Translations under genes and position numbers: made by a program | The notes under the pieces: generated by a model | What the model saw: only the letters and a program-made list of their open reading frames with translations | Database searches by the model: none | What the model was told of the DNA's origin: nothing | NCBI GenBank assembly: GCA_964291485.2 | Contig: OZ220224.1 | Location: 2,790,001-2,854,000, forward strand | Reading direction: 5' to 3' | Source of the DNA: Kistimonas sp964291485 | GTDB taxonomy: Bacteria; Pseudomonadota; Gammaproteobacteria; Pseudomonadales; Endozoicomonadaceae | DNA: 64,000 bases | Shown here: positions 26,452-35,183 of the stretch, one piece after another | Position numbering within the stretch: the stretch's first letter is position 1 | Layout: the number at the start of each line of letters is the position of its first letter

Positions 26452-27428
26452 TGGCTGCTCCTTGTCAGCTTGACGGTTGGGTTAATCAGGCCGTAGATCA
26501 GGTCCACCAGCGTATTAACAATGACAAAGATTGCACCGACAACGATCAGGTAGGCGACAATCAGTGGCGTATCAACACGGTTAACAGCTTCCAGGAAAAG
26601 GAAGCCCATGCCCGGCCACTGGAAAACCGTTTCCGTCAGAATGGTATAAGCGACCATGGTACCGATCTGAACACCGCCGACCGTGATCACTGGCAGCATG
26701 GTGTTTTTCAGTGCATGTAAAAAGTAAATGCGTGCTTTCTTCAGGCCTTTGGCGGTAGCGAACTTCACATACTCGGTATGGAGCGCTTCCACCATCTCGG
26801 AACGGATCAGGCGAATAAACAACGGCAGCATGATACTGGCCAGGGAAATACAGGGCAGGATGAGATGCAGCAATCCATCACGGGTCAGGTAACCGGATTC
26901 CCAGCCACCTATCACCGGCACCACTTCTCCACGACCATAGGATGGCAACCAGCCTAACTCGATTGAAAACAGGTAAATACAGAAAATGGCCGTAAGAAAC
27001 ACGGGGACCGATATGCCCAGCAGACTGAATCCCAGGATGCCACGGGTTAACCAGCTGTCAGGTCGTATCGCACAGTAAACGCCCGCGGGGATCGACAGCA
27101 GGACAATAATGATCGTCGCGCCAAATACCAGCTCAAGGGTTGCAGGCATCTTGCCAAGGATCACTTCCAGGGCTGGCTCCTTGAAGAAATACGAGGTGCC
27201 CAGATCACCCTGGACGGCCTTACTCAGAAAGCGTCCATATTGCACCAGGAAGGGGTCATTAAGGCCCATTTCGTCACGCAGCGCCTCACGCTCCGCCTCG
27301 GAAACCGCCTGGCCGACAAGCTCCCGCAACGGATCCCCCAGGTTATCCTGGATTGAAAAACTGATGATGCTGATGACAAACATCACGATAAGCGCCTGCC
27401 ACAGGCGTCGGGCAAGAAATGCAAGCAT
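26448..27428 (-). CDS. Peptide/glutathione ABC permease, GsiC/DppB type
   Basis: First membrane subunit, 326 residues. The N-terminus MLAFLARRLWQALIVMFVISIISF is a DppB-type first helix. The coupling segment EYVKFATAKGLKKARIYFLHALKN lies near residue 215. About six helices are visible. It pairs with the following DppC-type gene (4-base overlap). A hairpin lies between it and the upstream binding-protein gene, which probably lowers permease expression relative to the binding protein. Confidence 0.88.
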   Translation of the reverse strand: MLAFLARRLWQALIVMFVISIISFSIQDNLGDPLRELVGQAVSEAEREALRDEMGLNDPFLVQYGRFLSKAVQGDLGTSYFFKEPALEVILGKMPATLELVFGATIIIVLLSIPAGVYCAIRPDSWLTRGILGFSLLGISVPVFLTAIFCIYLFSIELGWLPSYGRGEVVPVIGGWESGYLTRDGLLHLILPCISLASIMLPLFIRLIRSEMVEALHTEYVKFATAKGLKKARIYFLHALKNTMLPVITVGGVQIGTMVAYTILTETVFQWPGMGFLFLEAVNRVDTPLIVAYLIVVGAIFVIVNTLVDLIYGLINPTVKLTRSSQ

Positions 27429-27497
27429 GAAACCATCACTTTTCAGTCAGGGTTCGGATGGCATAAACGACGCAGCGCATGCCGTCGGAAGGTCAGC

Positions 27498-27527
27498 CTG
27501 ACGGCCAGCCACCGGGCTGGCCGTCAG
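27498..27527 (-). repeat. Intergenic hairpin inside the importer operon
   Basis: A 13-bp perfect inverted repeat with a 4-base loop (CTGACGGCCAGCC / GGCTGGCCGTCAG) lies just after the binding-protein stop and before the permease genes, with no T run. It is an mRNA-stabilising or attenuating stem by position. Confidence 0.7.
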
Positions 27528-27534
27528 TCAACCG

Positions 27535-29091
27535 TTACTCTTCGATGACCAGGTCACCCAGGTAAGGGAAGTTCATTACGTTGACAACATCGGCTGCCTT
27601 GACGTGTTTGCCGGCGCCCCAGGCCAGGTTTTCCCAGTGCAGGGGAACGAATGCCGCTTCCTCATACAGGGTGCGCTCAACCTGCTTCAGCAGCTCCGTA
27701 CGTTTCGCCGGATCGGTCTCGCTGCCGGCATCACGCACCATGCTGTCGACCAGCTTGTTGCAGTAGTTACCGCTGTTGTACTGTCCCCAGCCGGTATCCA
27801 GATCGGCACAGGCCGTCAGGTACTCGGTGAAGTTGGCAGAGTCTTCGGTATCAGAGTGCCAGCCGATCATCATGATGTCCGCCGCACGCTCATCAAACTC
27901 GGGCCAGTACTGCGCCTTGGGCATGGTCTTGAGATCAACCTTGATGTTGATCCTGGCCAGCATGCTCGCGACCGCCTGGGCCGTCTTGTCATCGTTGATG
28001 TAACGGTTGTTGGGCGCCATCATGGTCACGCTGAAGCCATCCTCATAACCGGCTTCCTTCATCAGCGCCTTGGCTTTTTTCAGGTCATAACGGGGCTTGA
28101 GGTCGTCCTGGTAAGCCACGTAGCCTTTTGGCCCCTGCTGACCGGCTGCCGTCGCGAAGCCTTTCATGATTTTCTTCACTATGCCTTCGTTATTGATGGC
28201 ATACACGACTGCCTGACGGACACGCTTGTCTTTAAAGGCTTCAACACGACTCTGGTTAAGCTGCAGGGTGATGATACGGGTGCCCGGCAGGGTGACCAGT
28301 TGGGTATTGCTGCTTTTCTTGAGACGCTCGTGGTCAGTGGGCGCAACGGGATAGATAAAGTCCACGTCACCGGAGAGCAGTGCTGCTACCCGGGTAGGGT
28401 CTTCCTTGATGGGCGTCATGATGATCTCATCCACGTTACCTGGAGACTGCTTGTCCCAGTAATCATCAAAACGGTCAAAGTTGACCCGGACACCCTGCTG
28501 ACGATAGCTAACTGTGTAAGGTCCGGTGCCGGACACATTGCGTGATGCAAAGGTATCCGCATGCTTTTTCAGCAGATCCTTTGGCTGGCCCTTGTCATCC
28601 ATACCGGTATAGAACGCGCTATCCATCGGGAAGATGTAGGTTGCTGCATTCAGCACCAGTGGGTAAGGCTTTTCGGTTACCAGGTCAAACGTCAGCTCAT
28701 CAACCACATTGACGGCAGTAAACGGACCAAAAACCCCCTTGAAGTCCGGGCTTGCCTTGAGACGGCTGAAGGTCCATTTCACATCTTCGGCAGTCAGCAT
28801 ATTGCCTGAGTGAAACTTGACGCCTTTACGCAGATGGAAGCGCATGGTGCGATCATCAATACGCTCCCACTTCTCAGCCAGTCGGGGTGCAAACTCAAGG
28901 TTCTGGTCCCAGCGCACCAGCGGATCAAACACCATATGAGACATTTGCAGTGTACCGCCGGAAAGCTGCTCGTGAGGATCCAGCGATACAGGGTCAGCGT
29001 CGTACGCCATTTTCAGGGTGGCGGCATTAGCCCCCATCGTCAGTGACAGGGCCAGCATCGCACCAGCCAGTTTTTTCACGGTTGTCTTCAT
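27535..29091 (-). CDS. Peptide/glutathione-type periplasmic binding protein
   Basis: Substrate-binding protein (SBP_bac_5, 518 residues) with a Sec signal peptide (MKTTVKKLAGAMLALSLTMGANA). The mature start is TLKMAYDADPVSLDPHEQLSGG, followed by the family block RTMRFHLRKGVKFHSGNMLTAEDVKWTF (split; about 92-118). No lipobox is seen, so it is a soluble periplasmic protein. The operon order fits GsiB, but the residues that choose glutathione over a dipeptide cannot be judged here. It is downstream of the ATPase gene with a 61-base gap. Confidence 0.85.
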   Translation of the reverse strand: MKTTVKKLAGAMLALSLTMGANAATLKMAYDADPVSLDPHEQLSGGTLQMSHMVFDPLVRWDQNLEFAPRLAEKWERIDDRTMRFHLRKGVKFHSGNMLTAEDVKWTFSRLKASPDFKGVFGPFTAVNVVDELTFDLVTEKPYPLVLNAATYIFPMDSAFYTGMDDKGQPKDLLKKHADTFASRNVSGTGPYTVSYRQQGVRVNFDRFDDYWDKQSPGNVDEIIMTPIKEDPTRVAALLSGDVDFIYPVAPTDHERLKKSSNTQLVTLPGTRIITLQLNQSRVEAFKDKRVRQAVVYAINNEGIVKKIMKGFATAAGQQGPKGYVAYQDDLKPRYDLKKAKALMKEAGYEDGFSVTMMAPNNRYINDDKTAQAVASMLARINIKVDLKTMPKAQYWPEFDERAADIMMIGWHSDTEDSANFTEYLTACADLDTGWGQYNSGNYCNKLVDSMVRDAGSETDPAKRTELLKQVERTLYEEAAFVPLHWENLAWGAGKHVKAADVVNVMNFPYLGDLVIEE

Positions 29092-29152
29092 TGTTCCCCC
29101 GTTTTTTGGACGGTTTGTTGTGTTGTTATTGCCTTGCTCTGTTTTCTTTTAT

Positions 29153-30937
29153 TTAGCCAGCAACTGCCTGGTTGCTGTTGGCGTCCTGCATCACGTCAAT
29201 GCGGGACTCAATGTCTAGACCTTCCCGTGACAACCCGTCCACATGGGGCATCAACCTGATCAGGTTACGGGTATAGTCATGGGCCGGCTGGCTGAACAAT
29301 GTTTCGGTGTCGTTGACTTCCAGCAGGGTGCCATGACGCATCACACCAATCCGGTCACACATTTGCCGGATGACCGGCAAGTCATGACTGATGAACAACA
29401 TGGTCAGACCCAGCTCATCCTGCAGGTCTCGCAGCAGGTTGAGGATCTGAGCCTGTACCGACACATCCAGCGCAGACGTCGGTTCATCGCAGATCAGGAA
29501 GCGCGGCCGGGTCGCCAGTGCCCGGGCAATGGAAATCCGCTGACGCTGACCGCCGGAAAATTCATGGGGGTATTTCACGCCAGCCTGACTGCCAAGTCCG
29601 ACATGGTCGCGCAGATCCGCAACGATCTGTCGAATCTGCTGCTCAGAGTCCGCCAATCCGTGAAAACGGATGGGCTCAGCGATAATGTCGTTAATCACCA
29701 TCCGGGCATTAAGGCTGGAATAGGGATTCTGGAATACCATCTGGATGTCACGGCGAAACGGCTTGCGAGCTTTTTCGCTCAGTGTGGTCAGATCAGTTCC
29801 TGCGTAAATCACCGAGCCGGAATCTGCTGGATATAAACCGGCAATCACTCGGGCAATGGTTGACTTGCCAGAACCAGACTCGCCGACTAATCCAAAGGTT
29901 TCCCCTTCGCGAATCCTGAAACTGACATCATTGGAGGCCTGCACATACTGCCGGTTCTTTTCCAGAAAGGCTGACTGCGTTTCAAACCGCAGGTTCACAT
30001 GCTGGACATCCAGCAACACATCGTCGGGTAATTTGACCTTCTCCTGTCCCTCCGGCAGTGCTTCACGCTGGCCCAACCAGTGATTCTTCACATCAATGGA
30101 ACGGGTCTGTACCTTCTCGATGTACTCCACCCGGGGGAAACGGCGTAACCGGATATCACTCCGGGGTACCGCACTGATCAGGCTTTTGGTATAGGGATGT
30201 GAGGGTGCCTTCAGGATTTGCATGGTCGGCCCAACCTCAACCATCTCTCCCATGTACATGACGGCTACCCGGTCCGTCACGTTGGCAATAACGCCCATAT
30301 CGTGAGTCACCAGCAGGCAGCCCACTTGCAACTCCTTACAGAGTTTACGAATCAGGTTAAGAATCTGGTCCTGAATGGAGACATCCAGTGCCGTGGTGGG
30401 CTCATCTGCAATAATCAGTTCCGGTTCGCCAGACAAGGCAATGGCGATAACAACCCGCTGACGCATACCACCGGAAAACTGATGCGGGTACTGCTTGATA
30501 CGAAGCTGCGGTTCCGGAATCCCTACCGATTCCAGCAATTCAATCGCGCGTCGGTAAGCCTCGTCCTTACTGACGTCAAGATTAGCCAGAATGGTTTCAA
30601 CCAACTGGGTTTCTATGGTCAGCAACGGATTCAACGACGTCATTGGATCCTGAAAAATAAAACCGATGCGACGTCCGCGAATTTTGCGGATCGCTTCTCC
30701 ACGCAAACCACTAATATCCTGACCGTCCAGCACCACACGACCACCGGCGACCCGCCCCGGCGGACTCAGCAAAGCAATGATGGCATTGCCAATGGTGGAT
30801 TTACCTGCACCGGATTCGCCGACAAGCCCCAGGATTTCACCTTTCCCCACGGTGAACGACACATCCTGCACGGCAACAGCCGTACCGTGTCGCGACGGAA
30901 ATTCGATACGCAAATCCTTCACGTCCAGCAAAGACAT
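29153..30937 (-). CDS. Fused double ATPase of a peptide/glutathione importer
   Basis: Two ABC ATPase domains in one 594-residue chain, as in E. coli GsiA. The first domain has GESGAGKST (about 40-48), the signature FSGGMRQR and Walker B LIIADEPT. The second has GESGSGKST near residue 350, FSGGQRQR and FLICDEPT. Between the domains lies the oligopeptide ATPase C-terminal motif (HPYTKSLISAVP). GGGGGA precedes the ATG. It is the first gene of the operon, so the promoter must lie within 30938-31140. Confidence 0.9.
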   Translation of the reverse strand: MSLLDVKDLRIEFPSRHGTAVAVQDVSFTVGKGEILGLVGESGAGKSTIGNAIIALLSPPGRVAGGRVVLDGQDISGLRGEAIRKIRGRRIGFIFQDPMTSLNPLLTIETQLVETILANLDVSKDEAYRRAIELLESVGIPEPQLRIKQYPHQFSGGMRQRVVIAIALSGEPELIIADEPTTALDVSIQDQILNLIRKLCKELQVGCLLVTHDMGVIANVTDRVAVMYMGEMVEVGPTMQILKAPSHPYTKSLISAVPRSDIRLRRFPRVEYIEKVQTRSIDVKNHWLGQREALPEGQEKVKLPDDVLLDVQHVNLRFETQSAFLEKNRQYVQASNDVSFRIREGETFGLVGESGSGKSTIARVIAGLYPADSGSVIYAGTDLTTLSEKARKPFRRDIQMVFQNPYSSLNARMVINDIIAEPIRFHGLADSEQQIRQIVADLRDHVGLGSQAGVKYPHEFSGGQRQRISIARALATRPRFLICDEPTSALDVSVQAQILNLLRDLQDELGLTMLFISHDLPVIRQMCDRIGVMRHGTLLEVNDTETLFSQPAHDYTRNLIRLMPHVDGLSREGLDIESRIDVMQDANSNQAVAG

Positions 30938-31328
30938 GCATTCCCCCTGGTGCTCATTGTTTGTATTTCGAAATTAGTTATGAGCAGGCGACCGGTCCGG
31001 TGACACTACGAAAAAAGCAGGCTAAATCGGCCGACAGACAGCCAAAGAAAAGACCAGAGACAGGACCAGTCGCATACTTCTCTCTTGGACTGGAACCCGA
31101 ATATAACAGGATGTAATCCGTAGTCAAACGAATGGTTATAGGTAATACCACCTAGCCACCATCTTGTAAGGATTTACCCTTTAAAGGAAATTTTCACAAA
31201 AAACAGGATTGCTCAGGCCATTCATCCTCTTTTTTTATATTCCATGATTTTTTGCACTAATCGCCAGAGAGTCTCAAAGTGGTTATTAAGTGAGCCATAA
31301 ACAGGTGATACCTGAGCAAAAAGTATCA
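30938..31328. other. Gap upstream of the importer operon
   Basis: There is no gene here. The left part must hold the promoter of the minus-strand importer operon. AT-rich sequence covers about 31190-31260. A partly paired repeat (ACAGGTGATAC at 31301 with GTATCATCACCTGT at 31323-31336) straddles the 3' end of the neighbouring nucleotidyltransferase gene and may end it. Confidence 0.4.
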
Positions 31329-31910
31329 TCACCTGTCTGATACTTCAGCGTCACAGTCAGGCCAGTCAATTTGAAGGCGAGGCCACAACGCCTGCCATAG
31401 CTTGTCTTTGACACGTTGCGTGAAGAGAGCTGCTCTAGGATTCCGTGTACACATGGACACACGCAGCGACCAGTTTTCCTCCAGCCCATAGGGTGCGGTA
31501 AAACTTAACCGGTTCTTCATCGTCAGACGAACCCCGACGCAGGTTTGCGTTTCAACCCAGTGGGCAATCCCGTCACTGGTATTTTGAAACGGACGCAAGC
31601 CATGCTTGAGATGCATTCGGGCCTGATTCCTGACCTCCCAGGTAACTTCCGGGCAAAGTGTCTTGAGACCGGCTTCGAAACCCTGCTCGCTTTCCTGGCG
31701 CGCATCATCCGGATCAAAATACACAAGATCCACATCATTGAGTGGCGTTGTGCCTGGGCGTTGATGCAAATGATCCCAGATCGCATTACGCAAAAAACCT
31801 GCGCCAATAAACCAGTCTGGCAGCATGAGTGATCGGGCTGCTTCGAGACAACGCATTCGCAGGCTGTCCTGACGAATTAACGCCTCCGTCTGCCGCTCCC
31901 ACCGCATCAT
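31329..31910 (-). CDS. Nucleotidyltransferase-family protein (DUF925 type)
   Basis: A 193-residue protein with the nucleotidyltransferase-like start WFIGAGFLRNAIWDHLH (a GAG.LRN.VWD motif) followed by NDVDLVYFDPDD, which supplies the paired acidic residues for metal binding. It belongs to the NTP_transf_6 / DUF925 group, whose substrate is unknown. AAGGAG lies 5 bases before the first of two ATGs. A terminator of the upstream alaE gene lies 28 bases before it, so it has its own promoter or depends on readthrough. Confidence 0.82.
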   Translation of the reverse strand: MMRWERQTEALIRQDSLRMRCLEAARSLMLPDWFIGAGFLRNAIWDHLHQRPGTTPLNDVDLVYFDPDDARQESEQGFEAGLKTLCPEVTWEVRNQARMHLKHGLRPFQNTSDGIAHWVETQTCVGVRLTMKNRLSFTAPYGLEENWSLRVSMCTRNPRAALFTQRVKDKLWQALWPRLQIDWPDCDAEVSDR

Positions 31911-31937
31911 GATGACTCCTTGATAAATACAAAAAAA

Positions 31938-31963
31938 CCGCAGGTATCACCCGACACCTGCGG
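31938..31963 (-). terminator. Terminator after alaE
   Basis: CCGCAGGT pairs with ACCTGCGG across a 10-base loop. Read on the minus strand it is followed by seven Ts (A run at 31931-31937), so it ends alaE. Confidence 0.85.
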
Positions 31964-31995
31964 CTTTTGTTCGTTATTTCTGCCAGCTGAGAGGA

Positions 31996-32460
31996 TTAGG
32001 CAGAACGCTCCTGGACAGTAACCGGCGCCAGGGCACCACCGAAACAGCGGATGGCGATCTTACGGCAAAACTGCATGTAGACACCATAAGGCCGGGCCAG
32101 AAATACCAGACCACCGATCTGGCCGATACAGGCAGTCACAATCTGGTTAACTGACGCACCGGTGCTGGCCACCAGCAAAATATAAACCGGAATCTGGAAC
32201 AGTACGAAGGCCACAATATCCAGAAACAGCCGGCGGAAAAAACCACCCTCTTCCACACGCCCTACCCGCAACAGCCAGTCACGGAATACGCCATAAGGAC
32301 GTGCGATAGCTGCGTTTACTGGAATACTCAGCAAACGGGATTGCAACGACTGTTCAAAACTCAGACCGGACAGGCCAATTTCAATGGCCATGCCGGCAAT
32401 CATGAAAAAGGTAATCATGGCAAAGGTATCTGCCAAGGTTTCCCGCCGCTTGGTAGTCAT
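31996..32460 (-). CDS. alaE: L-alanine exporter, AlaE family
   Basis: Small inner-membrane protein that exports L-alanine and prevents its toxic build-up. The 154-residue product matches E. coli AlaE by eye: ADTFAMITFFMIAGMAIEIGLSGLSFEQSLQSR (split) against ADTFAMVVYCSVVNMCIEVFLSGMSFEQSF, then SIPVNAAIARPYGVFRDW. About four helices are visible. CAGGG lies about 9 bases before the ATG. A run of ten Ts on the coding strand (32477-32486) lies within the leader. Confidence 0.9.
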   Translation of the reverse strand: MTTKRRETLADTFAMITFFMIAGMAIEIGLSGLSFEQSLQSRLLSIPVNAAIARPYGVFRDWLLRVGRVEEGGFFRRLFLDIVAFVLFQIPVYILLVASTGASVNQIVTACIGQIGGLVFLARPYGVYMQFCRKIAIRCFGGALAPVTVQERSA

Positions 32461-32949
32461 CTACATTAACCCTGCGAAAAAAAAAAGCTACAACGCCCGG
32501 CCCCTGAGACCGGAATCCCTTTCACAAAATTTGTTGTCAATATTGCCCGAACGGGCACGCCAGAAATGACCTGTCGTAGAAGGAGCCACCGTCGTGAGAA
32601 TCGACAGCGTGTATTTCATACTTCTTGATGACGCGGGCACTGTAACGCCGCACTAGGCACTTCGCAATAGAGAAAATTGGCAGTAGTGATAATTAATCCC
32701 CTAAAAACGCATGCCTAGTGTTTTCTTCATTTTTAAAGCGTTAGATATCGAACATTTATCAATTGATCACTATTTTTAAGTTGATATCGCTAAACCAAAA
32801 ACACGATATCCGTATCAATCACATTCCCTATGATCGAAATCAAGCGTGTATCAATTCAAGCACTGCTAGAATATCGCGCACCCGAGTACCGACAGGTTTA
32901 CTCAACCGGTTAACTGCCCCTCTATTTCGCCCAGCTTCCGGAGTCCGCC
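32461..32949. other. Divergent control region alaE-thiM
   Basis: No tRNA or riboswitch is recognised; the TPP element often found near thiM is absent. On the minus strand a 43-codon frame (ATG at about 32621, MKYTLSILTTVAPS) ends in TAG just before the T10 run ahead of alaE, so it could be a leader peptide. On the plus strand an AT-rich zone (32700-32860) should hold the thiM promoter. It contains TTGATATCGCTAAA (32781-32794), a poor FNR-like match. Confidence 0.4.
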
Positions 32950-33759
32950 ATGACAGCCTCAACCTTTCAGCAACGGATCACGACCGCCCTGGAGGCTGTA
33001 CGACAACAACGCCCCCTGGTACATAACATTACCAATAAGGTCGTAATGAATGTCACCGCCAATGGTCTGCTGGCCCTGGGCGCCTCACCCATCATGGCGG
33101 ATGCCATCGAAGAAACTGCCGACATGGTTGATCTCGCCAATGCACTGGTGATCAATATCGGTACCCCCAGCGCCCGTACCGGCATGGTCATGAAATGTGC
33201 TGTCAGTCATGCCCACAATACGGGCAAACCCTGGGTGCTTGATCCCGTGGGCGCTGCGGCTACCCGTTTTCGTCTGGACACGGCCAGACTCATGCTTGAA
33301 TATCGCCCCGCTGTCGTGCGCGCCAACGCGTCTGAAATCCAGGCGCTGTATACCGGCGAGCTTGGTGGTAAAGGCGTAGACAGCACGGAAACTCCAGAGG
33401 CTGTCGAATCCCTTGCCATGACAGCCGCCCGTGACTGGCAAACCACTATCGCCATCACCGGCGCCACCGACCTGATCACCGATGGTTACAAACAGGTCCG
33501 CCTGAACAATGGCCATCCAATGATGGCCAGGGTCACCGGGACAGGCTGCCTGGCCACAGCCCTGACTGGCGCCTTCCTCGCAGTCGCAGGTGACGGATTG
33601 ACGGCTGTCACGGCAGCCCTTGCAATACTGGGCATTGCGGGAGAGCGCGCTGCAACAGAAGTCGTCGGTCCCGGCTCGCTGCATGGCAAATTACTGGACG
33701 AACTCTACCTTCTGACTCCGGACATTCTGAATCAGCATCTCAAATTGGAAGAGCAATAA
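32950..33759 (+). CDS. thiM: Hydroxyethylthiazole kinase
   Basis: Phosphorylates 4-methyl-5-(2-hydroxyethyl)thiazole, salvaging the thiazole half of thiamine. The 269-residue product shows the family text PLVHNITNKVVMNVTANGLLALGASPIMADA (split; about 22-52), WVLDPVGAAATRFR, the NASEI motif (RANASEIQAL) and the catalytic anion hole GTGCLATALTGAF. Other thiamine genes are not nearby. Its stop TAA shares a base with the ATG of ubiT (TAATG), an unusual partnership of thiamine salvage with a quinone gene. Confidence 0.95.
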   Translation: MTASTFQQRITTALEAVRQQRPLVHNITNKVVMNVTANGLLALGASPIMADAIEETADMVDLANALVINIGTPSARTGMVMKCAVSHAHNTGKPWVLDPVGAAATRFRLDTARLMLEYRPAVVRANASEIQALYTGELGGKGVDSTETPEAVESLAMTAARDWQTTIAITGATDLITDGYKQVRLNNGHPMMARVTGTGCLATALTGAFLAVAGDGLTAVTAALAILGIAGERAATEVVGPGSLHGKLLDELYLLTPDILNQHLKLEEQ

Positions 33760-34241
33760 TGCCATTACCTGAAACACTTCGCCGAATTCCACACCCACCG
33801 GTTGCCTGGTTGTTCAAACCTTTACATGTCATCCCATGGTCACTGCGTAACCGGCCACTGGCACAGGCACTGAATCATACCTTTCGTGAACCACTGTCTG
33901 ATGGTGATTTCGATTGCCTGGAAGATCACTGGCTGCAGCTGTCAGTGACAGATTTCGGACTGGATTTCTACCTGACCGTCATTGATGAAAAGATTGTACT
34001 GGGTTCACCACGCCCCTGTGATGTTACCATTCGCGGTAACAGCACCGCATTTCTGGCGCTGGCTTCACGCAGGGAAGACCCTGACACCCTGTTTTTCCAG
34101 CGTCGGCTGGTGATTGAAGGCAATACCGAACTGGGACTCGCCATCAAGAACATGCTCGATGGTATTGATCTTGACCAGCTGCCCCAGCTGATTAAACAAT
34201 TGCTTCAGACCGGTGACCGCCTGGTATCACTGGCCAGCTAA
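33759..34241 (+). CDS. ubiT: SCP2-domain accessory factor for anaerobic ubiquinone synthesis
   Basis: A 160-residue SCP2-fold protein of the UbiT (YhbT) family, thought to bind ubiquinone intermediates during the oxygen-independent pathway. The features are the N-terminal PVAWLFKPLHVIPWSLRNRPLAQALNHTF (split), LGSPRPCDVTIRGNSTAFLALASRREDPDTLFFQRRLVIEGNTELGL (split) and NMLDGIDLDQLPQ. It is translationally coupled to thiM. ubiV lies 19 bases downstream on the opposite strand, so the three ubiTUV genes face each other rather than diverging as in E. coli. Confidence 0.9.
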   Translation: MPLPETLRRIPHPPVAWLFKPLHVIPWSLRNRPLAQALNHTFREPLSDGDFDCLEDHWLQLSVTDFGLDFYLTVIDEKIVLGSPRPCDVTIRGNSTAFLALASRREDPDTLFFQRRLVIEGNTELGLAIKNMLDGIDLDQLPQLIKQLLQTGDRLVSLAS

Positions 34242-34250
34242 CCAAGAAAC

Positions 34251-34276
34251 CAGCACCTTGTTAGGACAAGGTGCTG
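34251..34276 (+). terminator. Hairpin shared by convergent ubiT and ubiV
   Basis: An 11-bp perfect stem (CAGCACCTTGT / ACAAGGTGCTG) with a TAGG loop encloses the ubiV stop codon. It could end both transcripts, although the T runs on each side are short. Confidence 0.65.
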
Positions 34277-35151
34277 TTCATCCCCGCCTGACCAAACCAG
34301 TAACCATTACATTGATCAACGGACTGCAGCGGTAACCGGTCCGACGACACGAACGCCATGGATTCGCGGAGTTTCTGCACCAGCTCCCCGGTACCGGTTT
34401 CTCTTGGCGAAATTCGCATGGCATCAACCCCTATCTCCGCCATGTTTTGCCATTGCGGCAACAGGTTGCTGCACAAGCCTGACTGTGTCTGTATACCATT
34501 CAGAGTAAACAGACGTTCCCCTTCCTGGCTGAAAACGGCCAGCCCATCTGGATGATCCAGACAGCGGAACTGGCAGTCATCCTTTGGCAGATCATAGGTC
34601 CTGGCTGTAAAACAGCGTGCTGACCAGGCCAGTGGCAGATAACCGTAACTAAAGACTTCTGTCGTAAATTGTTCCCGGATACCCAGCGCATCAGCCTGAG
34701 CCAGAATCGCTGCCAGCGCCTCACCGGACAGCTCTACCGGCATCACCCAGCGTTGCAGCCCCGCATCGACCATCTCGCGCAGTGTATAGGCGTTATAAAT
34801 ATTGATTGCCGGCCCCGCCACAAACGGTACGCCAGCTTCTGATAATAACTGGATTGCCCCAACATCATTGGCTTCGACCAGAAACTCGCCATTGCTGCAG
34901 ATTTTGCGCAGGGATGCCAGCTCAGAAGCGGCTTCCAGCAACGTCAGCGTTGACAGGACGACCTCTTTTCCTGCTGCTTTCAGGTTGCGGGCTATCGCCA
35001 ACCAGTCATCCAGCCGCAACTCCCGGCGCTTGGCACAGACCGTTTCCCCAAGGTAGATACGATCGACCGGCCAGCCTTCCGCTTCCCGGTAAAAATCCAG
35101 TACGGCCTGCTTTTTCCAGAAAGTCAGTACCGGCCCCAGTGTAATTTCCAT
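34261..35151 (-). CDS. ubiV: Oxygen-independent ubiquinone hydroxylation protein UbiV
   Basis: Peptidase U32-family protein that, with UbiU, hydroxylates the ubiquinone ring without O2. The 296 residues from the ATG at 35151 (MEITLGPVLTFW, the family start, with AAGGA upstream) are close to E. coli YhbV. Four cysteines suited to a 4Fe-4S cluster are seen in ETVCAKRREL, SARCFTAR and DDCQFRC. An ATG at 35184 overlaps the ubiU stop (TAATG) and may aid coupling, but it adds 11 residues not seen in relatives. No catalytic protease residues are expected. Confidence 0.92.
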   Translation of the reverse strand: MEITLGPVLTFWKKQAVLDFYREAEGWPVDRIYLGETVCAKRRELRLDDWLAIARNLKAAGKEVVLSTLTLLEAASELASLRKICSNGEFLVEANDVGAIQLLSEAGVPFVAGPAINIYNAYTLREMVDAGLQRWVMPVELSGEALAAILAQADALGIREQFTTEVFSYGYLPLAWSARCFTARTYDLPKDDCQFRCLDHPDGLAVFSQEGERLFTLNGIQTQSGLCSNLLPQWQNMAEIGVDAMRISPRETGTGELVQKLRESMAFVSSDRLPLQSVDQCNGYWFGQAGMNSTLS

Positions 35152-35183
35152 AACAGATCCTTGACCGTGTTGTTTGAGGGGCA

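Noticed and set aside
27604..28545. Open frame of 313 codons on the plus strand
   Set aside because: It lies wholly opposite the peptide-binding protein gene. The composition (His-, Gly-, Gln-rich) is typical of an antisense frame of a GC-balanced gene and there is no ribosome site.
30218..31003. Open frame of 261 codons on the plus strand
   Set aside because: It is antisense to the double ATPase, whose Walker and signature motifs are unmistakable; the plus frame has low-complexity Gln/Asn/Thr text.
32461..32949. TPP riboswitch ahead of thiM
   Set aside because: I looked for the conserved CTGAGA and ACCTGATCTGGATAATGCC-type core and found neither. The CCCTGAGACC at about 32500 has no partner elements.
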